Under the pieces are notes generated by a model. That model was not told where the DNA came from and did no database searches. It saw only the letters and a list, made by a program, of their open reading frames with translations. Below are positions 24,609 through 33,261 of a stretch of DNA of 64,000 bases, one piece after another; position 1 is the stretch's first letter; the number at the start of each line of letters is the position of its first letter. The DNA is from Neobacillus sp. SuZ13 (GTDB lineage Bacteria; Bacillota; Bacilli; Bacillales; Cytobacillaceae): the NCBI RefSeq assembly GCF_030123365.1, contig NZ_CP126107.1:2713501-2777500 (forward strand), written 5' to 3'. A program made the translations under genes and the position numbers.

Positions 24609-24631
24609 AATGTAATAAAAAAGATTACAGA
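24609..24631 (+). promoter_or_regulatory. Rrf2-type operator upstream of the IDEAL-domain gene
   Basis: AATGTAA-N9-TTACAGA at 24609-24631 keeps the TGTAA-N9-TTACA core of the three other sites. It lies 59 bases before the start at 24690, nearly the same distance as at the Rrf2 gene. Confidence 0.6.
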
Positions 24632-24689
24632 TCAATTAAAGCTGCATATCCTAAGATTAAACGAAAAAAATTAAGAAGGTGAAATAACA

Positions 24690-25025
24690 ATGTTCTCCAA
24701 AAATCATATGGTTTTAAATACAGGAGATTGGATTAAAGCAGAATCACGGGAGGGTGAATTAATTATTGGTTATATTGAATCACAGTCTAGTATAGAAGGA
24801 GTAGTCAAAGTAACTGTTGTTACAAGTGATAATAATCAAACGATTGGTAAAACCATACCTATTTTAAGTAACCGAGTGAAAAAACTGCCTGTCTCAAATG
24901 TAACAAATAAGGCACAAATTGAATTTCTCCTAGATCTGGCTTTATCAACCGGAGATAAAGAATGGTTTTTGGCGCTTTCTTCAGAGTTAAACGCAATGAA
25001 GCAGCTTGCAAATGGAGTACATTAA
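24690..25025 (+). CDS. IDEAL-domain protein
   Basis: The 111-residue protein has an N-terminal beta-rich part (TGDWIKAESREGELIIGYIE) and a C-terminal IDEAL motif (EFLLDLALSTGDKEWFLALS). IDEAL domains are short helical modules in Bacillus proteins such as ComK-related and YpiB proteins; function here is unknown. RBS AAGAAGGTGA precedes the ATG. The gene carries its own copy of the cluster's operator, so it probably belongs to the same stress regulon. A strong terminator follows at 25155. Confidence 0.8.
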   Translation: MFSKNHMVLNTGDWIKAESREGELIIGYIESQSSIEGVVKVTVVTSDNNQTIGKTIPILSNRVKKLPVSNVTNKAQIEFLLDLALSTGDKEWFLALSSELNAMKQLANGVH

Positions 25026-25154
25026 GCCTTTCAGCGAATTCAGGAGTTTTGTTCCTATATCGTAATTAAAATTTATATCACCATTTAATCATTCCCACAC
25101 AATATTTGTTAACGGGTTCCATTGCCTATCGTTAACATTAAAAATGAAACTAGA

Positions 25155-25196
25155 AATGAGTGCCAAATTGTATAAGAATTTGGCACTCATTTTAAT
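25155..25196 (+). terminator. Terminator after the IDEAL gene
   Basis: A perfect 15-bp stem (25155-25169 with 25177-25191) encloses a seven-base loop and is followed by TTTAATTG. Confidence 0.85.
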
Positions 25197-25300
25197 TGAT
25201 GTAAAGCGATTTGGAGAGAAATGCCTAAAATTTGTAAAAGAAAATTCACCCCGATTTTTAAAGTTCAATGGCGGTTGGCGACATAATAGTTAATTAAAGA

Positions 25301-25330
25301 GGGTTCTAAAATAATATTTAGAACCCCTTT
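25301..25330 (-). terminator. Terminator after the YjcZ-like peptide gene
   Basis: A perfect 10-bp stem GGGTTCTAAA/TTTAGAACCC (25301-25310 with 25317-25326) lies 20 bases beyond the minus-strand stop of the peptide gene. Confidence 0.65.
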
Positions 25331-25349
25331 AGTTGTGATATTAGTATCA

Positions 25350-25442
25350 TCAACACATGAAAGATGCTCCAACAATGATTAAAGGATGAATAGAACAACA
25401 ATCAAAGAAAAATGTGCCCATTCCGCCACCTTGGTAGCCCAT
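25350..25442 (-). CDS. YjcZ-like sporulation peptide with compensated frameshift
   Basis: The 30-residue minus-strand frame begins MGYQGGGMGT and ends LIIVGASFMC, the two ends of YjcZ-type small hydrophobic sporulation peptides. The ten residues between (FFFDCCSIHP) do not fit, but the same bases read one base later give FSLIVVLFIL, the exact family core. So one base was gained before the core and one lost after it. The resulting peptide keeps its ends but has lost its hydrophobic core. The site AAAGGTAG lies ahead of the ATG. Whether it is functional is uncertain. Confidence 0.65.
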   Translation of the reverse strand: MGYQGGGMGTFFFDCCSIHPLIIVGASFMC

Positions 25443-25474
25443 CAATCATCACTACCTTTATTACACATATATAT

Positions 25475-25497
25475 AAGAGCTTTCGGGCTCTTTTTTC
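25475..25497 (+). terminator. Short hairpin with T6 run
   Basis: AAGAGC-tttcgg-GCTCTT is followed by T-rich sequence and TTCTTGTAATAGTTGAATTC, which recalls the right part of the dispersed element. It lies in the 600-base gap before the glycosyltransferases, where no other gene than the YjcZ-like peptide was found. Confidence 0.5.
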
Positions 25498-25627
25498 TTG
25501 TAATAGTTGAATTCACCAATTAACTAAAAAAGTGCATTTAAAAATAGGTAGTAGTTTAGTCAGTTATAAATGTCACTCATATTCTATAAAGACCATCTGG
25601 ACAGGTTTATAGAAAGGAAGTGAACAC

Positions 25628-26875
25628 ATGAGTTATGTAAAACATCAATCTACTGCGAATAAAAAGATCTCCAATAATGAAACGAACGATGATATTGAAG
25701 TAAGTATTATAATACCTTCCCGAAATAAGTATCCGTTAAATTTATTTACCCTTTATTCACTTGAAAATCAATCCTTTAACGTTAAGAAGATGGAAGTAAT
25801 TTTTATTAATGATGCATCTACTGATGAAACAGAAGAAAAATTAAAAAACTATCATCCTCCCTATATTTTTAAATATATTCATTGCACACAAAAACTCGGA
25901 AGAGCCAGGGTTAGAAATTTAGGTATCGAATCAGCAAGCGGCAGGATTCTTATTTTCCTTGATGCTGAAATGATTACTGAACCTGAGTTTGTTCAAAATC
26001 ACTATAACTATCACCATAAAACCGATAATCTGATTGTGACAGGCGCAATGCATTCAAAAGCTCTATATTCTTGTATTTTCCCCGAATTTTCCGACAAATT
26101 CACGAATAAAATCGAAAAGTTAACAAAAGAGAATAACGAAATATATAAGAGATTCAAAAATTCTAAACATCCTATCGAAACCCCATATCCACTGATTAAT
26201 AAAGACGATATAGTACAGGGGCACTTCAAAGATATATCGTATAATGCGTACCTATGGTTCGAAGAAATAATTAGTAATTATAATGAAAAGTTAGAAGGGT
26301 TCATGTTTCCATGGATGGCATTTCTAACAGGGAATATCTCTATCAAAAAGGAGCTTATTACCCAGGCAGGATTGTTTGATGAAGAATTTTTTAATTACGG
26401 TTATGAAGATTGGGAATTAGGATACAGGTTATATAAAATGGGCGTCAAATACGTAGTGAGTAATAAAATGCCCACATACCACCAAGAACATCCTGTCGAG
26501 GAAAGAAAGTGGAAAGAGGCGGTTGGAAACTTCGGCTTATTCACAATAAAACATCATGATGTCGATGTCTTAATTTTGGCATTAGAACTCGCTAGGATGA
26601 CAGATTTGAACACGATGAATAACATCTTAAAGGAGTATAAATCGCTTCTAAAATCTTATCCAGAGCAATTTCAAGTTTTCTCGGAAAAATTTATCTATAT
26701 CCTAGAAACGATTATTCTGATGCTAGAAGTCGATATACGACATTTTAATATAATAGGTGCGGCAGGATTCAGTTCAGAAGCAAAAAAAGAGTTACAAAGA
26801 GATATACAACAAATACAAAAACTTGAAAGGTTTCCGAACCTAACAAAATTTTTAGCAAGTGTTATCAATTCATAA
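25628..26875 (+). CDS. Family 2 glycosyltransferase, 415 residues
   Basis: A GT-A domain occupies about residues 24-290: VSIIIPSRNKYPLNLFTLYS, INDASTDET, LGRARVRNLGIESASG and the metal-site motif FLDAEM. A second motif AGLFDEEFFNYGYEDWELGYR is the acceptor-side galactosyltransferase-like segment. It would transfer a sugar from a nucleotide sugar to a glycan or protein. The C-terminal 100 residues are helical and unassigned. It precedes a second glycosyltransferase by 15 bases in a probable operon; the low-GC pair may serve the spore or cell surface, which is inference. Confidence 0.85.
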   Translation: MSYVKHQSTANKKISNNETNDDIEVSIIIPSRNKYPLNLFTLYSLENQSFNVKKMEVIFINDASTDETEEKLKNYHPPYIFKYIHCTQKLGRARVRNLGIESASGRILIFLDAEMITEPEFVQNHYNYHHKTDNLIVTGAMHSKALYSCIFPEFSDKFTNKIEKLTKENNEIYKRFKNSKHPIETPYPLINKDDIVQGHFKDISYNAYLWFEEIISNYNEKLEGFMFPWMAFLTGNISIKKELITQAGLFDEEFFNYGYEDWELGYRLYKMGVKYVVSNKMPTYHQEHPVEERKWKEAVGNFGLFTIKHHDVDVLILALELARMTDLNTMNNILKEYKSLLKSYPEQFQVFSEKFIYILETIILMLEVDIRHFNIIGAAGFSSEAKKELQRDIQQIQKLERFPNLTKFLASVINS

Positions 26876-26890
26876 GAGAGGGGTGAAAAA

Positions 26891-27607
26891 ATGGTCTCTA
26901 TTATTACTTGTACCATAAGAGATGAATGTATGGATAATGTTTTTAAGAATTATCAACAGCAAACATGGTGGGAAAAAGAATTAATTATTATATTGAATAA
27001 AGATTCCATGGACATTGATAAATGGATTAAGAAAGCAAAGGAATATCCGAATGTTCGGGTTTATCAACTGCATGAAAAGGCTGCTTTAGGTGATTGTTTA
27101 AATTTTGGGGTCTTGAACTCAAATTATGATATTATAGCCAAATTTGACGATGATGATTATTACGGACCTGATTATATTGCAAATGCAATGTCCGTCTTTG
27201 AAGATCCTAATATCTCCGTTGTTGGAAAAAGCTCTATTTATATATACTTCAAAAATAAAAAGGCTTTAATTCATGTTCCAGGAATCGAAAATTCAATGTC
27301 CGATACAGTTGCTGGTGCAACTTTGATGTTTAGAAAAAATGTGTTTTATTATGTCCGTTTTGAAAAAGTAAATCGTGCGGAGGATTACTTTTTTATCGAT
27401 CAATGCAAAAAAGAAGGCTTTAGGATCTATTCAACAGATCGTTATGATTTTGCTGCTATTCGACAAGACTCAGCAAACCATACTTGGAAGATTTCAGACG
27501 AGGATTTGATGGGGTGGGGAGACTTGGTTGAATATACTAAGAATTTTCAATCATTGGTTCAAAAAAGTAAACTACTTTACACATTAAATTCATGGCAGCA
27601 AAAGTAA
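26891..27607 (+). CDS. Family 2 glycosyltransferase, 238 residues
   Basis: The short GT-A enzyme shows MVSIITCTIRDECMDNVFKN, the central acidic metal site KFDDDDYYGPDY (about residue 82) and the distal VNRAEDYFFIDQCKKEG. It has no membrane segment. GAGAGGGGTG precedes the ATG. It follows the 415-residue glycosyltransferase in the same operon, and both probably build the same glycan. Confidence 0.85.
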   Translation: MVSIITCTIRDECMDNVFKNYQQQTWWEKELIIILNKDSMDIDKWIKKAKEYPNVRVYQLHEKAALGDCLNFGVLNSNYDIIAKFDDDDYYGPDYIANAMSVFEDPNISVVGKSSIYIYFKNKKALIHVPGIENSMSDTVAGATLMFRKNVFYYVRFEKVNRAEDYFFIDQCKKEGFRIYSTDRYDFAAIRQDSANHTWKISDEDLMGWGDLVEYTKNFQSLVQKSKLLYTLNSWQQK

Positions 27608-27705
27608 GCATCTCTTGCATGGTAAGATTTTTTTTAGGTCTCTAAAGAGTGTCTAACGCATACCATGCTTTTCTTTTGCATCCGCAAAGACACGTTCAAG
27701 AGTTT

Positions 27706-27780
27706 CTTGTGAAATAATCTACTTAAACTAAAGGGTGCAAGAGTGCATTAAAGCAACGCAATTGCGTTGCTTATTTTAAT
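27706..27780 (+). repeat. Dispersed intergenic element, partial
   Basis: CTTGTGAAATAATCTACTTA with AACTAAAGGGTGCAAGAGTG is the left end. The hairpin here is a perfect palindrome GCAACGCAATTGCGTTGC followed by TTATTTTAA. The right end is missing, replaced by the recombinase remnant. Confidence 0.65.
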
Positions 27781-27925
27781 GGAAAAATATTTCCTATATA
27801 ATTCCTGTCTGATGCTCCACTCAATGATTTGATAGTCCGTATGCGATGAGCTAAACTGGCAGACTTGAGGCTTTCGCTTAATTTTCCAAGTAAGCCTTTA
27901 AATCATCAGTTGTTAATTTTTTCAT
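27778..27925 (-). pseudogene. N-terminal remnant of a tyrosine recombinase
   Basis: An ATG at 27925 behind GGAGTG opens MKKLTTDDLKAYLEN and hits TAA after 15 codons. In another frame the sequence continues ESLKSASLAHRIRTIKSL, which with the first part resembles the SAM-like core-binding domain of phage integrases. At least one frameshift is needed and the catalytic domain is absent. The assignment rests on a short stretch and is tentative. Confidence 0.45.
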
Positions 27926-28057
27926 GCAAGAACACTCCGCTCGTTTTGATTTATAATCAAAGTATAAATCTTAAACCTGAAGAAAAAGGGGGGAATAATT
28001 CTTAATATTTCTTAAGAATTCGTTTTGATTCATTAATGTCTCCACAAGAAAGCTAAA

Positions 28058-28086
28058 AAAACCACAGTCTTAAGGACTGTGGTTTT
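28058..28086 (-). terminator. Terminator of the YfcC-iadA operon
   Basis: A perfect 12-bp stem AAAACCACAGTC/GACTGTGGTTTT (28058-28069 with 28075-28086), with a T-run on the minus strand, lies ten bases beyond the dipeptidase stop. Confidence 0.85.
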
Positions 28087-28095
28087 GAAAAACTA

Positions 28096-29268
28096 CTATT
28101 CAAAAGTCCCCTTAACCAACGGAACTCCCCGCTCAACCATGATTTGACCCCTGGCAATCACCGTCCGGATGTCCAGCGATTCTCTGTCTAATAAAACAAA
28201 GTCAGCATCTTTTCCTTTTTGGATGGCGCCTTTATGAGGCAGCTTTAAAACTTGTGCTGGATTGGAGGTAATCACCTGGATTGCTTGCTCTAAAGGAATG
28301 CCTTCTTCTAGTATGGCGTCGCGCACTTCTTGGAACAAAGAAGACATTTTTCCCACCTTCAAACCGTTAAACTCACCATTATCGTCAAAATAGGGAAGGC
28401 TGGCCTGACCATCCGATGAAAAGGTAATACCGCCAATCGGCACTCCCTGCTCCAGCATGATTTTTAGTCCTGTCGAACACTTTACTTCCCCTTCTTCTAA
28501 AAACTGTGGAATCGTACTGGTGGTAAAGTCGACATAGCCACCCATTTTGGCATAGGAAATCCCGGCTGTAAATAGCTCCATATTCCGATTAATGTGAGTA
28601 GGATGAAAATGACGGGCTGGAATCTCTGTTTGATCAAGGATTTTTTCAAGTAATGATAATTGTTCTTTCCCATCCCCGACATGAATCTCCAAAAGTCCGG
28701 CTTTTCCTGATAAAATCCCGCCGTTTCTTGCGGCCGTGGCAATCCTCACCAGCTCTTGAAAAGTAGGCTGAGAAGAACGATGATCAGAGATGGCGATTTC
28801 TCCGACACCGATAATTTTATCAATTAAGATAATATCGTCCTCGATGCGGTTTGTTAAGGTCTTAACAGGAACTTGATACGACCCGGTATGAATGTAACAG
28901 GTCACACCTTCTTCCTCAAGGGCGCGCGCTTTTGCGAGCAGACTTTCCATCCTTCTAGTCGTTCCGTCTGTTCCCAGCACCCCGACTAGAGTGGTGACCC
29001 CGCTTGTCGTAATATCCGTTAACATTAATTCCGGGGTACGCGTTTTAAACCCTCCTTCACCGCCTCCGCCAATAATATGGACATGGGCATCGATAAACCC
29101 TGGTACAACCAACTGTCCTGTTGCATCAATGATCTTTATCGGCGCAAATTGGGCTGGAATTTCCATTTGTTCAGCAACATAAGCAATTTTATCTGCAGCA
29201 ATAAGTACATCCTTTACTCCTAAATAATGGGGTGCATAAACTTCGCCGTTTTTTATTAATGTTAACAA
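28096..29268 (-). CDS. iadA: Isoaspartyl dipeptidase (beta-aspartyl peptidase)
   Basis: The 390-residue amidohydrolase of peptidase family M38 has the metal motif GFIDAHVHIIGGGGEGGF (about residue 60), substrate-loop GVTTLVGVLGTDG, a metal His in LEIHVGDG, THINRN and the catalytic Asp in ITFSSDGQASLP (about 286). It hydrolyses beta-aspartyl dipeptides released from damaged proteins. It follows the YfcC carrier gene by 33 bases, and both are under the sigma-54 promoter at 30885. The pairing suggests uptake of dipeptides or amino acids followed by cleavage. Confidence 0.92.
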   Translation of the reverse strand: MLTLIKNGEVYAPHYLGVKDVLIAADKIAYVAEQMEIPAQFAPIKIIDATGQLVVPGFIDAHVHIIGGGGEGGFKTRTPELMLTDITTSGVTTLVGVLGTDGTTRRMESLLAKARALEEEGVTCYIHTGSYQVPVKTLTNRIEDDIILIDKIIGVGEIAISDHRSSQPTFQELVRIATAARNGGILSGKAGLLEIHVGDGKEQLSLLEKILDQTEIPARHFHPTHINRNMELFTAGISYAKMGGYVDFTTSTIPQFLEEGEVKCSTGLKIMLEQGVPIGGITFSSDGQASLPYFDDNGEFNGLKVGKMSSLFQEVRDAILEEGIPLEQAIQVITSNPAQVLKLPHKGAIQKGKDADFVLLDRESLDIRTVIARGQIMVERGVPLVKGTFE

Positions 29269-29301
29269 TTGCTTTCTCTCCTTACTTCTTTACTGCATTT
29301 T

Positions 29302-30732
29302 TTAAAATGGCCCATATTCCGTTAAGTATGCTATTACAACAGCCACTAATCCTATTACATATTGAATTAGAATCAACGGTAACACCCATTTTGCCCACTT
29401 AGTCCATGGAATTCCTGCAATCGCCAGTCCGGCCATTAACGTCCCAGCTGTAGGGAAGATGATATTCCCGATTCCATCAGCAAATGAGAACGAAAGAACA
29501 GCGGTTTGCCTTGATATATTTAATAAATCGGCTAGCGGCGTCATAATCGGCATCGTTAACATCGCATGACCGCTTCCAGAGGCTAAAATGAAATGAATGA
29601 GTGCTTGGAAATTATACATGCCGATTACGCTTAAATAGGCGGGCACATCCTTAATCGCCTCTGAGATTCCAAACAGCATGGAATCTACAATAAATCCCTG
29701 GTTTAAGACGACAAGAGTGGCACGGGATAAACCAATCACAAGTGCTCCGCCAATTAAGGCCGCCGAACCGCTTGTGAAGGAACTAACCATTTTATCAACA
29801 GACAATCTGCCAATCAATCCAATTACAACCGTCAGCGCCACAAACAAGGCGGCTATTTCTGTAATATACCATTGATATTTAATGACACCAAAAGCAAGGA
29901 CCACATAGTTTAAGAGAAAAGCCGTTAAAATCAGCTTGTGCTTCGTCGTCAACTTGGTGGTAGAATTTAATAGTTCTGAGGCATTTTCTTTTGAATAATT
30001 TCCATAAAATCCAATGGAAGGATTCTTTTTTACTTTCATCGCATAACGATAGACAAAGATAACAGAAACAAGATAGACAATCACAAAAAGGACCAACCTG
30101 TAGCCAATTCCTGAAAACATTGGCAGCTCCGCAATCCCTTGGGCAATCCCAACAGTAAAAGGATTCATAACAGCTGTCGTAAATCCGGCAGAAGCTCCCA
30201 ATAGCACCATAGCTGTCCCTGTTAAGGTGTCAAAGCCAAGCGCCAGCGCCAGGGGAATCAACAGTGGGATATAGGCTAGGGTTTCTTCCGCCATCCCCAT
30301 TAATGACCCACCAGCTGCAAAAAATAACATCATTATCGGGATTAATAGCTTTTCACGTTTGGATAATTTTCTTGCCATCGTGCTAATTAACACATCGACA
30401 GTGCCTGTTGCACTTAAGACCCCAAAAAAGCCCCCGATGATTAAAACAAAGAAAACGATATTTGCGGCCTCGACCATTCCCGTATGAACGGCTTTAATCA
30501 TCTCAAATGGTCCAACCGGAGTGGCATCCTTCCATTTAAACGTACCTGGGTCGATCACGGTGCGTCCATCCACCTCAACACGAGTATACTCACCCGCAGG
30601 CACCAAATAAGTTAATATCGTAGCTATTAGTAAAATTCCTAGTAATAATGCAAAAACATTAATTTTCCTCTGCTTCTTTTCCATTTTATCTCCTGACGGA
30701 GTCACGTCTAATTTTCTTGCATTTTGGCTCAT
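29302..30732 (-). CDS. YfcC family (COG1288) membrane carrier
   Basis: The 476-residue protein has about 12 membrane helices, the N-terminal LTYLVPAGEYTRVEVDGR loop shared by YfcC/ArcD-like carriers, and repeat-related hairpins (GASAGFTTAVMNPFTVGIAQ and SGSGHAMLTMPIMTPLADLL). Family members are proposed to move amino acids, peptides or dicarboxylates; here the neighbouring isoaspartyl dipeptidase points to a peptide or acidic amino acid. AAAGGGAGAG lies before the ATG at 30732. A sigma-54 promoter lies 150 bases upstream. Confidence 0.85.
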   Translation of the reverse strand: MSQNARKLDVTPSGDKMEKKQRKINVFALLLGILLIATILTYLVPAGEYTRVEVDGRTVIDPGTFKWKDATPVGPFEMIKAVHTGMVEAANIVFFVLIIGGFFGVLSATGTVDVLISTMARKLSKREKLLIPIMMLFFAAGGSLMGMAEETLAYIPLLIPLALALGFDTLTGTAMVLLGASAGFTTAVMNPFTVGIAQGIAELPMFSGIGYRLVLFVIVYLVSVIFVYRYAMKVKKNPSIGFYGNYSKENASELLNSTTKLTTKHKLILTAFLLNYVVLAFGVIKYQWYITEIAALFVALTVVIGLIGRLSVDKMVSSFTSGSAALIGGALVIGLSRATLVVLNQGFIVDSMLFGISEAIKDVPAYLSVIGMYNFQALIHFILASGSGHAMLTMPIMTPLADLLNISRQTAVLSFSFADGIGNIIFPTAGTLMAGLAIAGIPWTKWAKWVLPLILIQYVIGLVAVVIAYLTEYGPF

Positions 30733-30884
30733 ACTATCTCTCCCTTTGTTCTAGTTTCCATTCCTAAAATCATTCATAATAGCGTTTCCATTTTGGTAAA
30801 CCTTTGAAAATCTCCCTTAAGTGGTACTCCTTCCGTGTGAAATTTAAGAAACAATTGCATAATTTTTATGCATGCTCTTATAAA

Positions 30885-30900
30885 TGCAAGTATTGTGCCA
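30885..30900 (-). promoter_or_regulatory. Sigma-54 (SigL) promoter of the YfcC-iadA operon
   Basis: On the minus strand the sequence reads TGGCAC-AATAC-TTGCA, an exact match to the -24/-12 consensus with the correct spacing (GG and GC dinucleotides ten bases apart). A perfect palindrome TGCATAA-ttt-TTATGCA (30856-30872) follows near the expected start. The divergent gene encodes a sigma-54 activator, which makes the assignment firm. Confidence 0.88.
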
Positions 30901-31010
30901 GTTTTAAAAACGGTTCTGCTTGGTTTTTCTTTCATTTTCTTGTTGTTTTTGGTTGTTTATAGTTCTTTATGGGTGTATTATTGAACCAATTAAAAAGTAG
31001 AGGTGGTTTC

Positions 31011-33032
31011 ATGAATAAGCCATGTATAACATTGATAGCCGGAGGGACGACTACCAGAAAAGGACTGCATGAGCAGATTGAACAATTGCTTGGTGACTAT
31101 GCAGAGATCAAGAGCTATGCCGTTGATGAAGGATTGCCAACTCAAATAAATGAATCAATTATATTATTTTCCTCAGAAGCTATTAAAACGGAAGTAAATG
31201 CCCAAACTGCCATTCTATGCGACCACTTTATTGTCGGAAAAAGAACAATCCATCATGAATATATCGATCAGCTTCTGCAAATTCCAAGTCACACCAAAGT
31301 CCTGTTAGTTAACGATAACTACTCGGAAACGATTGATTTCATTGAATCCCTATATCAGCATGGAATTGATCATGTACAGTTTGTCCCTTTTCGAAGGGAG
31401 CAAATCTTTTATGAAGGCATCGAAATTGCGGTTTCTCCTGGGGAAACGCACCTTTGTCCGCCCTTCATCAAGCAAGTAATCGATGTCCGTGTCCGGCTTT
31501 TTGACATGACAACCATTTTGAAACTAGTAGAATTTTGTAATTTGAGTACCGATATTTTTTCAAGTATATCGGGGAGATATATTCGAAATATCATTGAACT
31601 CCATAAAAAATTACTTATCGCAGATCAACAAACGAACCAACTAAAGGATCATTTACAGAAGGTCGTTGATTCGGTGGACGACGGAATCCTTGCGATTAAT
31701 CAAGATCAAGAAATAACGGTCTTTAATCATCGGTTAGAGGCTCTGTTCCACCTATCAGTTCAGGAAGTGATTTATCAACCCGTAAAAAAAATTCTGCAGC
31801 AGGAATTGGTGGACTTTATCTTAAACAGCAAGGAAACTAGTTCATTTTTTAATATTAAGGGTGTGGATGTGGTGGTTTACCGCTTCCAAATGAGCACGGA
31901 AAATACCATTGTCGCTACATTTAAAAGCGTCAATCAAGCGTTTGAAATTGAAAAAACAGCCCAAAGGCAACTAAAAATGAAAGGATTTACGGCCAAATAT
32001 GATTTAAACGATATTATCGGGGAGCATCCCTCTATTATATATAGCAAACAAATTGCGAAAAAACTGGCCTTGTCCGAACACCCGATTTTTATTCTTGGGG
32101 AAACTGGGACAGGAAAAGAGCTCTTCGCTAATGCCATGCACCTTCATTCCATGAGAAAAAATGGACCTTTTCTAGCCGTGAATTGCAGTGCATTAACTGA
32201 AAGTCTGCTGGAAAGTGAATTATTCGGGTATGAGGAAGGGGCTTTTACGGGTGCTCAGAGGGGGGGCAAAAAAGGACTCTTTGAACTCGCCGATAACGGA
32301 ACTTTGTTTTTAGATGAAATCGGAGATATCAGCATGACACTTCAATCCCATTTATTACGGGTCCTTCAAGAAAGTGAGATTCGTAGAATTGGGGGAGATA
32401 AAATCATTCCGATTAACGTTCGAATAATTAGCGCTACTAATAAAAATATCCAAGAAAAAATTCAAGAAGGCACGTTCCGGTCAGACTTATTTTATCGCCT
32501 TAATGTCCTTCATTTTTCCATACCGCCTTTAAGGGAGCGCAAAAGCGACCTTCCTTTGCTCGTGCATCATTTTATCAGGAAAAGTGGAAAATGGGTAAAA
32601 ATGGAGCAGGGAGTCATGGACCGCCTGTTACAGTATGAGTGGCCAGGAAATATTCGTGAGTTAAAAAGCAATATTGATTATATGCTGACCGTATGCGAAA
32701 ACAATCTCATCACCGAAAAGGAAATTCCGATGAACAGCTTACAGCACCATGATCATTTTGAAACCATATCAGCGCCGCTGGCCGAAAGTGTACTTGAAAA
32801 CAGTGAATATTTGTATATTTTAGACCTAATAAATAAATGCAATGAAACAGGAAAAGCAGCAAGCCGCGATTGGATTTCCTATCAAAGCCATAAAGCAAAT
32901 CGGCCTCTATCACCACAGCAGGTTAGGAAACGACTGGATTTTCTGGAATCAAACGGCTTGATTGTAAAAGGCAAAGGACGGGCCGGGACAAAGATAACTG
33001 CCAAAGGAGCAGAAATGTTAGTTAATCGGTAA
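31011..33032 (+). CDS. PrpR-like sigma-54-dependent transcriptional activator with winged-helix end
   Basis: The 673-residue protein has an N-terminal PrpR_N-like sensor (about 5-190), a short PAS-like segment (about 215-310), and the AAA+ sigma-54 interaction domain: Walker A GETGTGKE (about 363), GAFTGA (about 410), Walker B LFLDEIGD (about 433), and RLNVLHFSIPPLRER. The C-terminus is not a Fis helix but a winged-helix-like segment (RPLSPQQVRKRLDFLESNGL). It should activate the divergent YfcC-iadA promoter. ATG 31011 follows AGAGGTGG. Confidence 0.9.
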   Translation: MNKPCITLIAGGTTTRKGLHEQIEQLLGDYAEIKSYAVDEGLPTQINESIILFSSEAIKTEVNAQTAILCDHFIVGKRTIHHEYIDQLLQIPSHTKVLLVNDNYSETIDFIESLYQHGIDHVQFVPFRREQIFYEGIEIAVSPGETHLCPPFIKQVIDVRVRLFDMTTILKLVEFCNLSTDIFSSISGRYIRNIIELHKKLLIADQQTNQLKDHLQKVVDSVDDGILAINQDQEITVFNHRLEALFHLSVQEVIYQPVKKILQQELVDFILNSKETSSFFNIKGVDVVVYRFQMSTENTIVATFKSVNQAFEIEKTAQRQLKMKGFTAKYDLNDIIGEHPSIIYSKQIAKKLALSEHPIFILGETGTGKELFANAMHLHSMRKNGPFLAVNCSALTESLLESELFGYEEGAFTGAQRGGKKGLFELADNGTLFLDEIGDISMTLQSHLLRVLQESEIRRIGGDKIIPINVRIISATNKNIQEKIQEGTFRSDLFYRLNVLHFSIPPLRERKSDLPLLVHHFIRKSGKWVKMEQGVMDRLLQYEWPGNIRELKSNIDYMLTVCENNLITEKEIPMNSLQHHDHFETISAPLAESVLENSEYLYILDLINKCNETGKAASRDWISYQSHKANRPLSPQQVRKRLDFLESNGLIVKGKGRAGTKITAKGAEMLVNR

Positions 33033-33052
33033 AACAGGATGGACCTTTATGG

Positions 33053-33078
33053 TGAAGCGATTATTTTTTCGCTTCATG
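33053..33078 (+). terminator. Terminator after the sigma-54 activator gene
   Basis: TGAAGCGA pairs with TCGCTTCA (33053-33060 with 33069-33076) around a T-rich loop; the tail is short. The adjacent dispersed element adds a second terminator-like hairpin. Confidence 0.55.
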
Positions 33079-33083
33079 AATGG

Positions 33084-33188
33084 CAAACGGGTGCAAGAGT
33101 TCAAGATGGACCGCTTCGGCGGTCTTTTTATGAGGATCGCTGCAGCGGTCCCTTAGTGTTGCTATACTAACGTTGCAGGATAGTTGAA
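33084..33188 (+). repeat. Dispersed intergenic element with two hairpins
   Basis: CAAACGGGTGCAAGAGTTCA leads to GACCGC-ttcg-GCGGTC followed by TTTTTATG, then a second stem GATCGCTGCAGCGGTC, and a right end GTTGCTATACTAAC...GATAGTTGAAC. The doubled hairpin is unique among the copies seen. Confidence 0.75.
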
Positions 33189-33261
33189 CAACCTTGCCCC
33201 TTGTTTTAGTTCTTTTTTTTGTAATAGAATCAAATATAATATGTGTGTCGGGAGGTCTAAT

